From contig JAODUP010000557.1 of NCBI GenBank assembly GCA_025642065.1, forward strand, positions 27,501 to 91,500: 64,000 bases of DNA, written 5' to 3'. Shown piece after piece: positions 36,268 to 49,886 of this stretch. The notes below the pieces were generated by a model, which worked only from the letters and a program-made list of their open reading frames with translations, made no database searches and had not been told where the DNA came from. The number at the start of each line of letters is the position of its first letter. Position 1 is the first letter of the stretch. This DNA is from Paralvinella palmiformis (lineage: Eukaryota > Annelida > Polychaeta > Terebellida > Alvinellidae). A program made the translations under genes and the position numbers.

Positions 36268-36837
36268 CCATATATACTTGCGTATTAGTTGACCCGACAG
36301 ATAAGTTGAGGTCAGTTTTTGACTCTGTAATTCTTTCCTCAGGCATATGCTCACTGTATAAGTCGAGATCGACTTCTGAAGTATTGGCTTGCCAGTTTTT
36401 AAAGAATATCTGTCTAATATTGATTAAAATCTCTCCAAAATCGGAATCCATCTTGTTAGAAATATTACACTTTAAGTGAATACACTCCCATGTGGTTTTA
36501 ATTAATTGTTTCACTGCTCTTCTGGAGGTACTGGTAGGTAACAGCACATGACTATCAAGTATTATTACATAAAGACTGGCATGTTTGGGAAATCAGAATA
36601 ATAATTTGGTGAACATTAATGGTTATTTATTGAATAATAATGGGTTAGTAGGCAGTGATGTGATGATTTTGTTCCAACTCTGGCTCTTATTGGGTTGAAT
36701 CCTATAGTGTTATGTGTCAGGGATGGCCAAAACATCTTTCCAACAGCCATTAGGAAATATGATGCCCGGATAAGTCGAGATGTTTCTGAGAACTCCCTTT
36801 TCCCTCAAAAAATGTACTTAACTGTGAGTATATATGT
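36268..36837. mobile_element. Pogo/Tigger-like non-autonomous TIR element, copy 1
   Basis: The left end is CCATATATACTTGCGTATTA and the inverted right end ACATATATACTCACAGTTAA, each flanked by TA. It is 570 bp. Subterminal GATAAGTTGAGGTCAG and the right-hand GATAAGTCGAGATG are also inverted. The interior is non-coding. A related segment in inverse orientation lies at 60290-60415. It sits in the spacer between the convergent Kelch and codanin-1 genes. Confidence 0.65.
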
Positions 36838-36839
36838 TA

Positions 36840-38400
36840 GTCAATGTAGTTACATATCTACCCTCCAATTTTATATCAAAAACTTGTTACCAAAAAAGCG
36901 AATTATGTTTATCATGAACACTTTTGAAGCCTTTTTTAACATTATTGAACTGTGATTTTATACATGTGTGATGTAGCACAAGGAAACAATGCAGATTATA
37001 GTAACAATGGGTTTATATTGCCCAAATATATATTTTAACTATAAGTTGTGCAACTAATCTGCAGAATTATTTCTAGATTCTGTATCATTTCTGAATCACT
37101 TATTTGGAGTGAAGACTACAATGAATGATGTGAGTCAGAAAATTATTTAATTAGAAAAGCATGGCATCTTTCAAGAGTAGTTTTACAAAATAAGTGTAAC
37201 ACAGAATAGTCATTATCAGTGCTTCGTTTGTTTAAATGGACATTTTATTGATTGCTGATCATATTACATGTATTGTTTACAGTAATAAAATGTTACTTTT
37301 GATGTTTTGTAACTTTGTTTATTTAAGCATAACAATTTTTATGTTCTATGGAAGGCTTGAAATCTTTTTTCTGTACTACTTAATGGATGTGATATAAATG
37401 AAAATGTCTTTAGATATCTACAATGATTTATGTATGTTACTTTTTAGGTTGTTTGTGAAGTGTTTGTTATCAGTGTTGTTTGTGTCTAGGACAGTCATAC
37501 TGAATCTCTTATTGTCATTATTTGTATGTGATTATTCCATATTAAATGACCTGTTTGAAGTGAAAGGCTCAATTGTGTCTGTATGTGTGAAGACTGTTGA
37601 TTATATATTATGATTACATCATCAGTTCAGTGAATTATCAAGAGACTGCAATATTTCAGTGTTTTTAAGATCAATTTTAAAAATCAAACAATTTATTAAA
37701 TTTTGTTGTCTTCAACATCAAATCACAGCAGACAAGAAAACTAATAAAATAAACTATTTATAACAAGTTTTCTTAATCTTGAATTTGCAAACACTTTGCC
37801 ACAACTTATACAGTCAACAATGCATTGAACATTATGTTTCTTCACATTAAGTGCCACTTTGAAGGAACATTTCAAATTCTTGTTCTGGGTTGATGATCGA
37901 GTGACTGATTAGTTGAGCGTCAAATGCCACTTGTACACACTTCACTCAAATGAACCGAGTTCAAACAATAGCTGGTAAAAGTTTAGCAATTCTTTATTAC
38001 TAAATTATGTGTATGAGTTGGAATTATTTCCAAACAATCATTTTATATGTGGAAAGCATGCCACATCTAATCACGACGTGAAACATTATTTATAATATTG
38101 AATATGAAACACTGTTGCCTTGATCCATAAATAAATTGGCTGCTATGATTACTTCTCTGTATGGAAGATTGGTATTTATAAACCTTCAAATTTATGCAAG
38201 AACTGATCATTTCTTGAAGCACCTAAAATTGGTTATTTTTGTTTCCACAACAACATAATGAATGCATCACCCAAATAAAAACCTTTAATTACTCATCATA
38301 TAGCACAAAACTGAACCAAGAGCCATCTTGAGTTATCACGCTGGTGTTAGCCCTCGGGTAGATGAACATAAACAATTCCTTCTCTCTAACAGACTGCGTC
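36840..38400. other. Intergenic spacer between convergent genes
   Basis: This should hold the 3' untranslated region of codanin-1 (minus strand). No additional exon, RNA or recognisable element was found. Confidence 0.35.
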
Positions 38401-38403
38401 ATA

Positions 38404-41400
38404 TTATCTAGAGCACTGATCTGATAAAGGTTTTTTCAGAAGGGTCAACAGTGTATGCATTCTAGAGATGTTCTTTTCATTAGTTGCCAGTCTGGTAATC
38501 AATACATGGACTGATTGACAGCACAGAAAATCCTCTGACAATGAAGGCAACAGATCACACATACACTTACTCAATACTGCAACAGTTTCAGGCTGTAAAT
38601 AACAATCAATGCATATAAATTAATATAACAAACACACACACAATCTAAGAAGTAAGAATGTTCATATTATAACTGGTCTTCTGCTTGTGGATATCTCCAT
38701 AATGCATATTAATGGTAAGTTATTTTAACTGTTTCTTTTAGAAACGTTGTATCTGTCTTTGTACAAAAAGGTAACCAATTTGTCCATTTTAATTCTGTTA
38801 AACACATTTTTACCATTTACAATCAATCCAGTTTTAACAAATCCAAGTAAAGCAATTCTTATTATGATAAGTGAACGAGTGCTTTATTATATCTACATTA
38901 TTGTTATCATTACTATTACAGGCCAAATAATCCAAATATTATGAAACATCCCAAAGCTTACTAATCAGTTGATGAAATCTCGCATCACAGGGAGTCAATT
39001 ATGAAAAATCTCAGTAAATATTTTATCACCAGATTGAATTAATTTCTGGCACATTTCAATCTATTTTTAAAGTTTAAATACAATTAAATTTCAGAAAATG
39101 GAACAGATATACAATTCAAATTCTGAAATGTAACTGACCTCAAGCCTGGTATGTACAAGATAAAATAAAATCTACTTACATTTAGACATTCACTATTAAG
39201 AAGCTGATTAGCATTGGATGCTAATAATGATATGTTTAGAAGCCCTCTCTCAATAATGGTTTTCACAAAGGATATATATGTCTGAAATAACATTAGAATA
39301 ACACCTACATTATATTTTTCTTATAAACAGAATATAAGTTCACACATCTTACGCTGTATACATTACCAATTATTACAACATAATAGTTTTCTTTTAACAG
39401 TTACCATCTAATCTGGCCATGGAAAATCGAACAAATTGGAGATTCAAATACAGTGTTGATTCTAGGAATGTTAGGAAGTGGGCACTGGGGTCCATGGCTG
39501 TTGATGAAGTGGCCCCCAAGTGACCCGGGTGCAGGGTTGGGCGTCGATGCACTCCTGTACTTGTTGTACTCGAGTACACAATTTTAAGTACTCAGATGTA
39601 TGCAAGTACTCATAACAGGAAGTACTCAGTACTTGTACTTGAGTACATTCATAAAGTACTCGTACATTCAGAGTACTTTCACCTTAAACAGAATATTGTT
39701 TTCATTTTATTTCCATTTGTCTTTACAGCCATTTTGCTCCCAAAATGAATTTAGAATTATGTCCAGAAAAATTGGTCAGTTATAATTTTAAACCAGAATC
39801 CCTGTGAATTTGAACATAAAGTATGACTGTTATGCCATGTATTAACATAAATGTGAACTTCAATAAAACCACTACTGTGATTATGCACATGTTTGTGACA
39901 TAATTATTATGCAATTTCTGTCTACCGCATATACTCGTGTATAGACCGCACTTTTGATACCACAAAATTGCCGCCAAAAGCGAGTGCATATTATACACAG
40001 GTCAGACTAAAAGGGAAGGTAATATTTGGCAAAATGAATATATGAACAAAAAAACAAATTAATTAGTTGTGTTTTTGCTGTTGTCTTTTGAAGCCAAATT
40101 TAATGGTGATAACCACAATGATTATTTAATCCGATGCTTTAATTAGTGATGTGACCACATGGGCTGCGATATGAAAACGGCTACATTATGACTAATATGG
40201 ACACCTCCAAAAACTATTAGAGGCATGTTATTTTGGGAATGTATATAATTGGTCTATCTAAGACGTGTCATTACTATCGAACTGTGTAATTGAATGGAAC
40301 AGTAAATGAGGCCATACAATAATGACCATAGAATCCACATCAAAGGAAAACGATTACAGCAAACAATGTCTTGATTACTTCCAAAGCTGGCACATTGGAA
40401 CTACTAATAAACTACTTCAAACAGCATTACAGAAACGAATGCACAGCAGCAGGCAACCTGAAGCAGCTATCATTACCTATCGTCACATGGTGGGTGAAAA
40501 TGGCCTGGGATTAAATCGACCCCAGCAATTATTTAGATGGCACAGAAGATGATGTATTGTGTGCTGAACATTATGACAAATCCGACACCGACGAAGGTGG
40601 ACAGCTACAACAGATGTTCAGAGGAGAGAGTGATAATGATAAATTTTTGAATAAATATTGCTGATTTTAGTAAGTCTTATACGCAGATTCAACTCTAGGG
40701 GGATTTATTGGTCCTAAAACCTGGTGCATCTTATACACGAGTGTGGCCTATACATGAGTATGTACAGTACCTGAATGCTAGTGACTGCCACATCAATACC
40801 TCATTTTACTTTGTCTGTGCAATATAATGGATGAGCGCTGATAGAGTTCAGTAGAAAAATCAGATGGTGTGTCTGATTATATACCTATTGATTTTGATTG
40901 GACAAGTCGACAGACTACTAGCATAATCTCATATCTCCAAATGATTTAAATACTCCAACATTGATGTTCATCAGATGCAATAGGACCTGAATTAACTGTT
41001 TACATTTGATGCAATTTTATGGACAATATTATTATTATAGTTATATGTATGTTTGGTGCCTTGGACATAAGCATGACATTTCACTTAATTATTTCTAAAT
41101 AGCTGGCATTTTATTCTTTTCATTTAACCATGTTCAATATGTTAGCATTAATAGTGTTTTATACATCTTCTGATGGACTTTAACTGCATAACATTTAGCA
41201 GATATGTTGCTGTTTAATTATGATTAGTGATGTTTTCTATAAAAATCTTATATTTTATAAACATGAACGCACAGTATTATGTTGAAGAAAGCATGCATAA
41301 AGTGTAACCTGGTTTTCCTGTTCTAATTTCTGTAGGTGTCTGGAACACAACACCTGAGAAAACTCCAAACAGTTCTTTACATCCAAAATCTGCCAAAACA

Positions 41401-44400
41401 TACAAAATGAATCCTGTACTTCTGGCGTCATCATATCTGGCTGTTGTAACACTGAAAACATTTAAGCAAAATATTCAATAAAATATTAACGAAGTTATTA
41501 ATGTCACGATAATAGATATTTTAATTCCAAAAAATTATTCAGGCTCATCATATCACATAAAATACAGAATAGTGACTAATTAACCATGCTATATTATGAC
41601 ATGGAAGCTTAAAACAAGAGAGAACTGACTGAATCACAAATATATAACAAATAGTAGTAGCAGTAATAATTTTATTTGATGATGATGGTTCCTCAAATGT
41701 AACACTCACCTAGTAAAAATGCCAGATCTACTGACAGTTTGGCCACCATTTTAAACACAAGAGTCACCACTTGATTCTATAACAAAACATTACAGAGTAA
41801 GTAAACAGCCTTGAGACACTGATTTACAATACTGTCTATAACAACACCGAACACAAAAACAAACCAATTATAACATTTTGGCTGGTGAAAGAAAGTCAAA
41901 AACACTGTGTATACACATAAAAATATGTTCAATTTGTGGATGATCATCACATTTTCTTAACATTTTAATTAAACATTTTGGGAATCAATTGTACATCCCA
42001 TGAACACATACTGTAAAGTTATGTATGCACAGTGATACATGGATTCACAGTTAAATATATACATACATCTGGTTTGTCAAAAACTGATTTCAGATTGCTC
42101 AGTAGGTCACAGATATGTGAAGCTGTCACACAACCAGGCTCTTGTATTACACACCTCACACACTCCTGACAATTATAAAAAAACTGGTTATGAGTAATTG
42201 ACATACAATGATAGGGCACATGATAATCATACACATTTAAATTGAACTACTGTAATCTTCCATGTATAATGCACACTCATGTGTAACTCACACCCCTTGT
42301 TGACCAGAGAATGTCAGAGAAAACTTAGTTTTGGTATATAACGCACAGGGGAAACTGGGAAAATCTGCAGCTGGACTTGCACACCATTTTTTCATTAATT
42401 AAGTACTAAGCCTCCGTGTATGACGGCCTTATACAGATTTTGCTTCTATGGTCTGCAAAATGACTGAAAACTTTTAATCACAACCTTTGATTTACATTCG
42501 TAATTGATTTGATGTTATAATTAATAAACAAACTTGCCTCAATTGTGAGCAATGATTTCTATGGTTTCGATAATCAATGAAATATGATGCACTTGTAAGT
42601 CAAGTTTTACGATATTTTATTTATCTTCACACCATGGTGATTAAAGATAATAATTAGACACTAAGAAATTAAGTGATTTATTATAATAATGTGGTCGGCA
42701 CAAAAATTATAATAAAAAGAATGAAAGTCGATTTTATTTCCTGGCGGCGGGTTTCAGCTGTGATCGGCGGCTTAGTAAAACAAGTATTAAAAAAACAATG
42801 ACTTTAGCATTAAAATATATCAGCCTGTCAAAGAAAAATTCTTTAAAAAAAATTGACATAACAGCACCCCCCAAAAAATAACGGAAAACAGTGAAAAAAA
42901 GGTGCACGTTATACACAGAAGATTCTGGTAAACACCAGCATGGTAACTAATCTCTTCTCAAACTGTGTTCAATGATAGCAAAGTATTCTTACTTTTAATG
43001 ATATCAGCAGCTCAGTGGGACTGGTTAGGATGCTGACAGCTGGGAACAGTTCCAATTCATCTGATATGGTTTCTGTCAATGAACATTTTGCACATATAAC
43101 TTTAGTTGGAGACGTCTCTGGTGTACTGTGAGTAAATATCGCACCATCAATATCTCCAACCATAGCAGAGTCCTCGTAAAATGAAACATTAAGTTTCTTT
43201 CCACCAGATCCACCTTTGGTTAGTATACTTGAAGTTGATGAAGAATTGTCTGTTTTATTAAATGAATCAATGTCTGAAGCTAATAGCTTGGTGCTGCCAT
43301 CTGGTGATTCAGTTTCTGTCGTCAGGTTACCATCTGAACAGACAGGAACAGAATCAGAATTGGTGAAAGTCTCTTTCTCTGTTCCTTCCTTTAATGGAGA
43401 ACACTGTCCCACTGTGGAATTTCTATTTACTACATCATTATCTGAAGTTTCATTCACCACACTCTGTAATGAATTATTCTGTCCAATTAACAGCTCCTTT
43501 GCCATTACACGTTCATCATCTACACATTCCTGTCTTTCTGTGAGAGGACTGGAGTTTAACGATGATTCACTGTCTGGTAACAATCCAGTTTGACTAGACA
43601 AACATTGATTACCATGCGAACTATCACCTGTTGCCAGTTTAGAAAGTCGAGCACTCAAAATTTTGATGCTAGCATCCGAATTAAATGAAGGCTCCTTATC
43701 AAAAGAGGAAAGATTTCTGATGCACTTCGAAACTGGATTGCTGCAGGTCAGTTGGCTGTTAGGCACTGCTTGAAACAAATAGCTCAGTGAGTTCTCAGAT
43801 GACACTGGTATTTTGGATCCTGGAGCAACATGCTGCAGAGCTCTAATGGGACTCTCAAACATTAAACTGTTACATCGAGCACTGATCATTGGCTGATCAT
43901 TGCTAATTAGTTCGCCACTTGACTGACTCAAAATAGGCACGTCAGCTGAGAGATTGTGAGGAGCTTGTACACTATTTGGGGTCTCATCGTGATTCTTCTT
44001 GGTCAAATCTCTAACTTTCCGCTCAAGATCTGATGTTACTAGTAATTCTTTCTTGAACATATCTGAAGTTATAAATGTTTATACATGAAGTACTAAATAC
44101 AAGGTCAGAATAAGTTTGAAATCAACAATGCAAAGCATTATATTAAACATGAGACATAATTAAAACAGTCTTTTTTAAGTCTCTCTCTATTTCTGTCCGT
44201 CTCTGACCCCCCCCCCACCTAACACACAATAATTTTCAGTAACTTACGTGTAGTTATCTGCATGTTAAGCCAGCTGTTAACCTTATCTAGAGCTTGTCGG
44301 TAGGAGATTAGAGCTGCTATCCTCCACACCTGTGTTGGCATCTCCTCAGGTAATAACAAATACAATACATCCTGACATCTTTGACTGCAAAATCTATAAC

Positions 44401-45155
44401 CAAAGGAAACATCAACTGTTATAATAAAGATATCCAAAAAGGGAGAAGCTTAAGAGGGCTCAACTTCTGATAATCATTAAATGGTCTATATCCTACCTTG
44501 GAGCAGATTCTAAACAAAGAACCTTAGCTTTGGTTGCTAGTTTTGAAGCTCGATTATCTACTGAGTGCTGAATTTCTTTCTGAGAACACATTTGCAAAGA
44601 ACAGTTTAAAGATAAGAATAAATATAATATTTTGATGCGATATGTAATTTTTTCATGTAAGATTACTGAAATAGAAAGTTACTAAATTATGCAACAGTTT
44701 AATACATCAAATAGGGAAGCTTGCAACTGTCGATTATTTACAAACCAACCAAATTATATAAGAATATGAAAGAACTGTACATTTTAGATGTATATTCCAA
44801 TGTGACAAACCTGCCTCATTTCTTACATGACGGAATAATATAACAGTGATAGAATGTTTTAATTACTTGTCCTAAGGTAGTAGACTCAGTCTGAAGTTTA
44901 ACAATATCTTCTGCTATCTGCTGCACTTGTTGTCGAGCTTCAGCGAACACTTGGGGCAGGATCTGGGAGCGATAAATCTTGATGTGATTGGATGACACCC
45001 GGTCAGCCACAAATTCTACGGTTTTCTTCAGTGAGGCAGGTTGATTATGAAAGAAGTTGTCTTCTAATTGGTGCTGTCAATGATAATATAATGTTATGCT
45101 GGTGGTTTTGTAAATTATTTTATGCAAATTATATGATTAGTGATCAATTAATGGG

Positions 45156-45188
<33 letters not shown>

Positions 45189-46646
45189 CTCTGTTCAGAC
45201 TACATTAAAATAAATGTATAATTAGTCTTTTTAAATAGTATTTGTTTAGCATGTAACTAACCTGTAGCTGTTTATCTGTAACAGTAGTAGTAGTAGTAAT
45301 GCAGATATCTATGAGGGAATCAGCTGTGATAGGAGTAATCTTTCTCACAGAGCTACATCTCCCACTAACACCTACTGCAAAGTCCACCAACACAGTTTTA
45401 ACCTCTCCTGCAAAGTATATAAAGATAACAGTTATGATAACTATAAATGATGTTTTTAAGGCCACTTCTGTGCACATGGTAGGCTAAATGGGTCTACGAT
45501 AACTATAATAACAATATTTATATTAACAAAATCCACCAAACTTGCTTTTTAAAGCCACATTTATCATCATTTATATAATATACACCCATTAGCACTGCTT
45601 TAAAGCTATAATTCTAACTTATCAGACTCAAAGGGTGTGCTAAGTTTCTAATGCTGGGCTTTGAGACAAATCCAGAAGAAAGGTTGTCAACTTTATCATG
45701 TCATAATGAGAGTCATCAAGTTCCAAGCTGTCTGTAGACTGCTATTTTATCAATGAGTAATTGCGAAGGTTTGTAATTTTAATAAATGGTAACATTTTTA
45801 CAAAAAAACCTACATTTTACTGAGATAATTAATTCCATAAAGCTTGCTAAGTTACAAAATTTCATTAAAAATAAAATGACAAAATTAACTTTGCTGTAAT
45901 TACCTAGAAATGGACAGCATGAGTACAATATGTGTTGGTCCACAATGTTCAAATTATCCTAGAATATATAAGAATTATAAAACAATTAAACACACACACA
46001 CACAGAGGGAGTGATGTAAAACTAGTTCAATTCATTCACCATATAAGAAAATCTTGACAGCAATTAATTAGTAAATATAACAGATCTGTTAGTAACTCAC
46101 TAGAGCAAATCTTGAAATCTCTTTGCTTCTAGTTGGATATAATTCTGTGACTACGTGTCTCTCAGGAAACCATGGAAGCTACAAAGATAATAGTACCAAA
46201 CTAAATTTGGATAATTCAATAAACATGTGATATTGATAACCATTTGTGACATAACAGTCTAGTACTATAGTAATATTACTAAAGTTCAGAAGATGCTCTA
46301 ACATATCTTACATAAAAATATATAATATAACATGATGAAGCAATCCCCATCAAGAAGTTCCTTCAAATTTAGAATCAGCTAAATTTTCTGTATTATTGAT
46401 AATTTCTGTATTATTGGTTTAGAAGTGTAATGTTTATGTATACTTAATTGATCCTTAACTAAATGTGGCTGCACATAATAAGCCCCCCTCTTGCTCTCTC
46501 TCATTATATATATATATATATATCACATTTACTGGATATCCTCACTTAAAAATTACATTGTCACTTTCTGATTCATTAAGATGCATCACAGCCGTAAGTA
46601 AGTCTTACACTACACCTAGATATCTCTGTTAGGCTTCTTACAATCA

Positions 46647-46681
<35 letters not shown>

Positions 46682-49600
46682 ACTGATTCGAAATTTAAAT
46701 CAAATCTTATCTAATTTCATCTTGAAAACAAATACTTACTTCAAATAACCAGCCTAATACCATTAGAACTAACAAATGTGATGAGGTCCTTCTTGTTTGA
46801 AATGCTTCACTGGTTTCTCTAAAATAACAACAACAAAAAACAATATAATAATAGGCACTTATTATAGTGCCAAATATCTTAGTGTTTAGTTCAACGATGA
46901 TGACACAAACAAATATTTTGTTAGCAATGAGGCATGACTTTATCAAAGAAAATATTTAAAAGATTATCACTTCTTTCTATCATATACAGGGTAACATCAT
47001 TCACACAATGACATTGCTACTCTTTTCTGCAACATAGAGTTCAGTAAAGCTGTTAATACACATATAAAAGGTAAGAATCTTAAAGGATCAACATAATTAT
47101 ACTGTGACTGGATAGCAAATATCAATCAACACAATGTCACACAGTTTATTCTTTGATAACATTTTGGGTTTATTTATAATTTGTAATGAAGACACTTTCC
47201 TAAGCTGAATATTAAATGAAGCAAATTTGGTGCTAGATGAAATATAAACCAAGTTTATAATAGAGGCCTTCACAAGTCCATGATACAAGATTGTTATGGT
47301 GTACCTTAAAATCTGAATAACCTAAATACACAACATGCTGTAATTATATGTTTGACACAATAAACTCTTGAGTAAGATAATATCAACATGTTAATATTAA
47401 TAAATATAACAGAACACAGCAAGTAATTGTACATTAAAGGGACATTTTTCAGTATGTACAATGCCAACAAACAACTACAGATACAAAATATAGGTCTATG
47501 TAAAACCTGTGTTTTAAGGCAGGGTCTGACCTGTGACAAAAATGGACTGGTGTTTAATAGATAATGAAAAAATCACAAGATAAATTTACATGTATTTTGC
47601 ATTTTTATTATGGTTAACACATCTGAACAATGAATTATGATCAAATCCTATTTGTTTATCAACAACACATTTACTATACATTGTATGGTTAGTGCTTGTT
47701 CTGTTTAAAAAATTGTTTATTGTTTTTTTGCTTGGCTTTACATTTTGTGGAAATTTGGCACTGCATTGTCTGGGAAAATGATAGAATCAAGAAATTCAGC
47801 TTTTTGCTTCAAAATCACTTGGAATTCAATTTTACCAAAGTCAAACTTTTCAACTAAATCACACTGACTGCTGCAGTTTTATAAGTTCAAGTTTTCCTTT
47901 CAATGACAATATTTTCCATTCATATTTTGTCATATTTTCATTATAAACACATGTTGTGTATATTCAGTGGGATTATAATAAATTGATAACAAAATCAAAT
48001 TAAATACAATGTTGTGTAAATTCAGTTGGATTGATTTATAATAAACTGTACAACAAAATTAAGATAAATCCAATATTGTGCACGATCTTCATTCATTACT
48101 GATTAAATTATCATTTATCTTCAATAGTCAGGATACCAAATTAACTATCAAAGATATGAAACTTCTAAATAAGGCTTTATCTAGAGGTCTATCATTTTAC
48201 ACAATATCACAATTTGTGGAACTGGAAATGAACAAGTATCATATTTTGAAGTCCCAGGATTACAATTGATATCTTAAATGTTCCCATTCTATGGCCACTT
48301 TTATGCACTTAATTTAGATATTGTGGAGCAAGTAATTTTTTTGTGAGCCTGAAAGAAGGGCTATCTAAGGTTTGCGTCAGTCACTGGGATTTTTAGATTG
48401 GTAAACTTTTGATCCTGCATCAAGACCTGGACCCAATATAACTGCATAAATATCAACATAATTAAAATAAGACATTTCTCAGAATTCCGTCACGAGTTTA
48501 AAGTACATTTGTTCAATTATCATATACAATGTGAAGTTTTCTATTTAAATATAAATAAACAAGTGGTCCTCAATTATATTTATGCTTTGATTTCAGCTTG
48601 TCATTAATTAAAAATCAACAAATAACAAGATTTATTTGTAATTTCTTTCCATGTCATTTTTTCCACACATCGACTAACTATTATTTTTGATGTCAGCAAA
48701 CAGGGCATATTTGTGTGAACGATTAGTGTGATTGATCCAGGTTGTGGGTTTGAATCCAAGTCAAACCTGAGTTTGTGGGATATTTCCATAGGTAGTCACC
48801 CCTCAGCCATATATCTCAATTGTGACTTGTGCCAAGGCAAAACAACTCAATGAATCTTGGGGGGGTCATTCTGCAGCATATACCTTTGTATGATTTAGGC
48901 TTATAATAACAATGGTTATTTACAATATTTGATATTTGCAACTCAATATACATGTGCATCACATCTGAAATAAAACAAGGTTCCAAGTATTGTGCAAAAA
49001 ATCTAATTAATATATAAATTTCCCACATGAATAAGATCTTAAACATGTTTATAATCTGTGCTGTCATTGATTGAAAATACAAATAGAAACAAAAAATACA
49101 ATCATATCTAAATAAGTTTAGGAATGGTGATGTTATCAAGTAGTTGAACTATCTCAAAAAATATTATTAAAAAATGGTGAAGATGTAATGATTAAAATAA
49201 AGTTTATTAAGTGCAACAGTAAAGGCATTATTACCAATAACAGATGATAATTAGTTTGAGTTAAGTTATTTAACCTCAGCACTGGTTACTTCAGGGACAT
49301 CTGTCTAGGAATACAAATCCCACAAACACAGGTGTGAACCAGATTCTAACCTAAAACTTGGAGCTTTGCAGTGCAATGTTCTAAACACTGCACTAACTTA
49401 CTCTTAGTGCCTACATATGGTTATGGGGTGACTCCCAAGGCAAACAAACCCTAAAACACAGACTGAGCCAGATTCGAACCCATAACCTGAATGTCTGTAT
49501 CACAGTGTTCTAACCACCATGTCACCTCACTGAAACATTAGTGATGAATTCAACATTTACCTGTAGATAATTAACAAAAGGGAGAAGACCTCTTGAAAGT

Positions 49601-49835
49601 ATGCTAACTGACTGGCAAGAGGATCAATCATACTGATGTATTCTACTGTCCATGGTACTGTTAAAACAGTACGTCCTTGTTGGTAACACTCCAAGATGTA
49701 ATCTTTAATATTAACAGGTTGAGATGACTGTAATGAGATGGAGAATATAATAAAGGAGAAAATATTAATTAATTTAGATTATATCATGTTGGAAATGTGG
49801 GATAGCTTAAATTTATCTCTGTGTGTGTATATATA

Positions 49836-49886
<51 letters not shown>

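Larger units (their letters stand above)
46818..49561. other. Large codanin-1 intron with SINE heads
   Basis: About 2.7 kb between codanin-1 exons 49727-49561 and 46818-46740. It contains the SINE-like segments listed separately at 48690 and 49305. The rest is AT-rich with no recognised gene. Confidence 0.5.

Noticed and set aside
43216..43593. 125-codon plus-strand frame
   Set aside because: It is antisense to the large codanin-1 exon, whose minus-strand frame is phase-matched at both splice sites.
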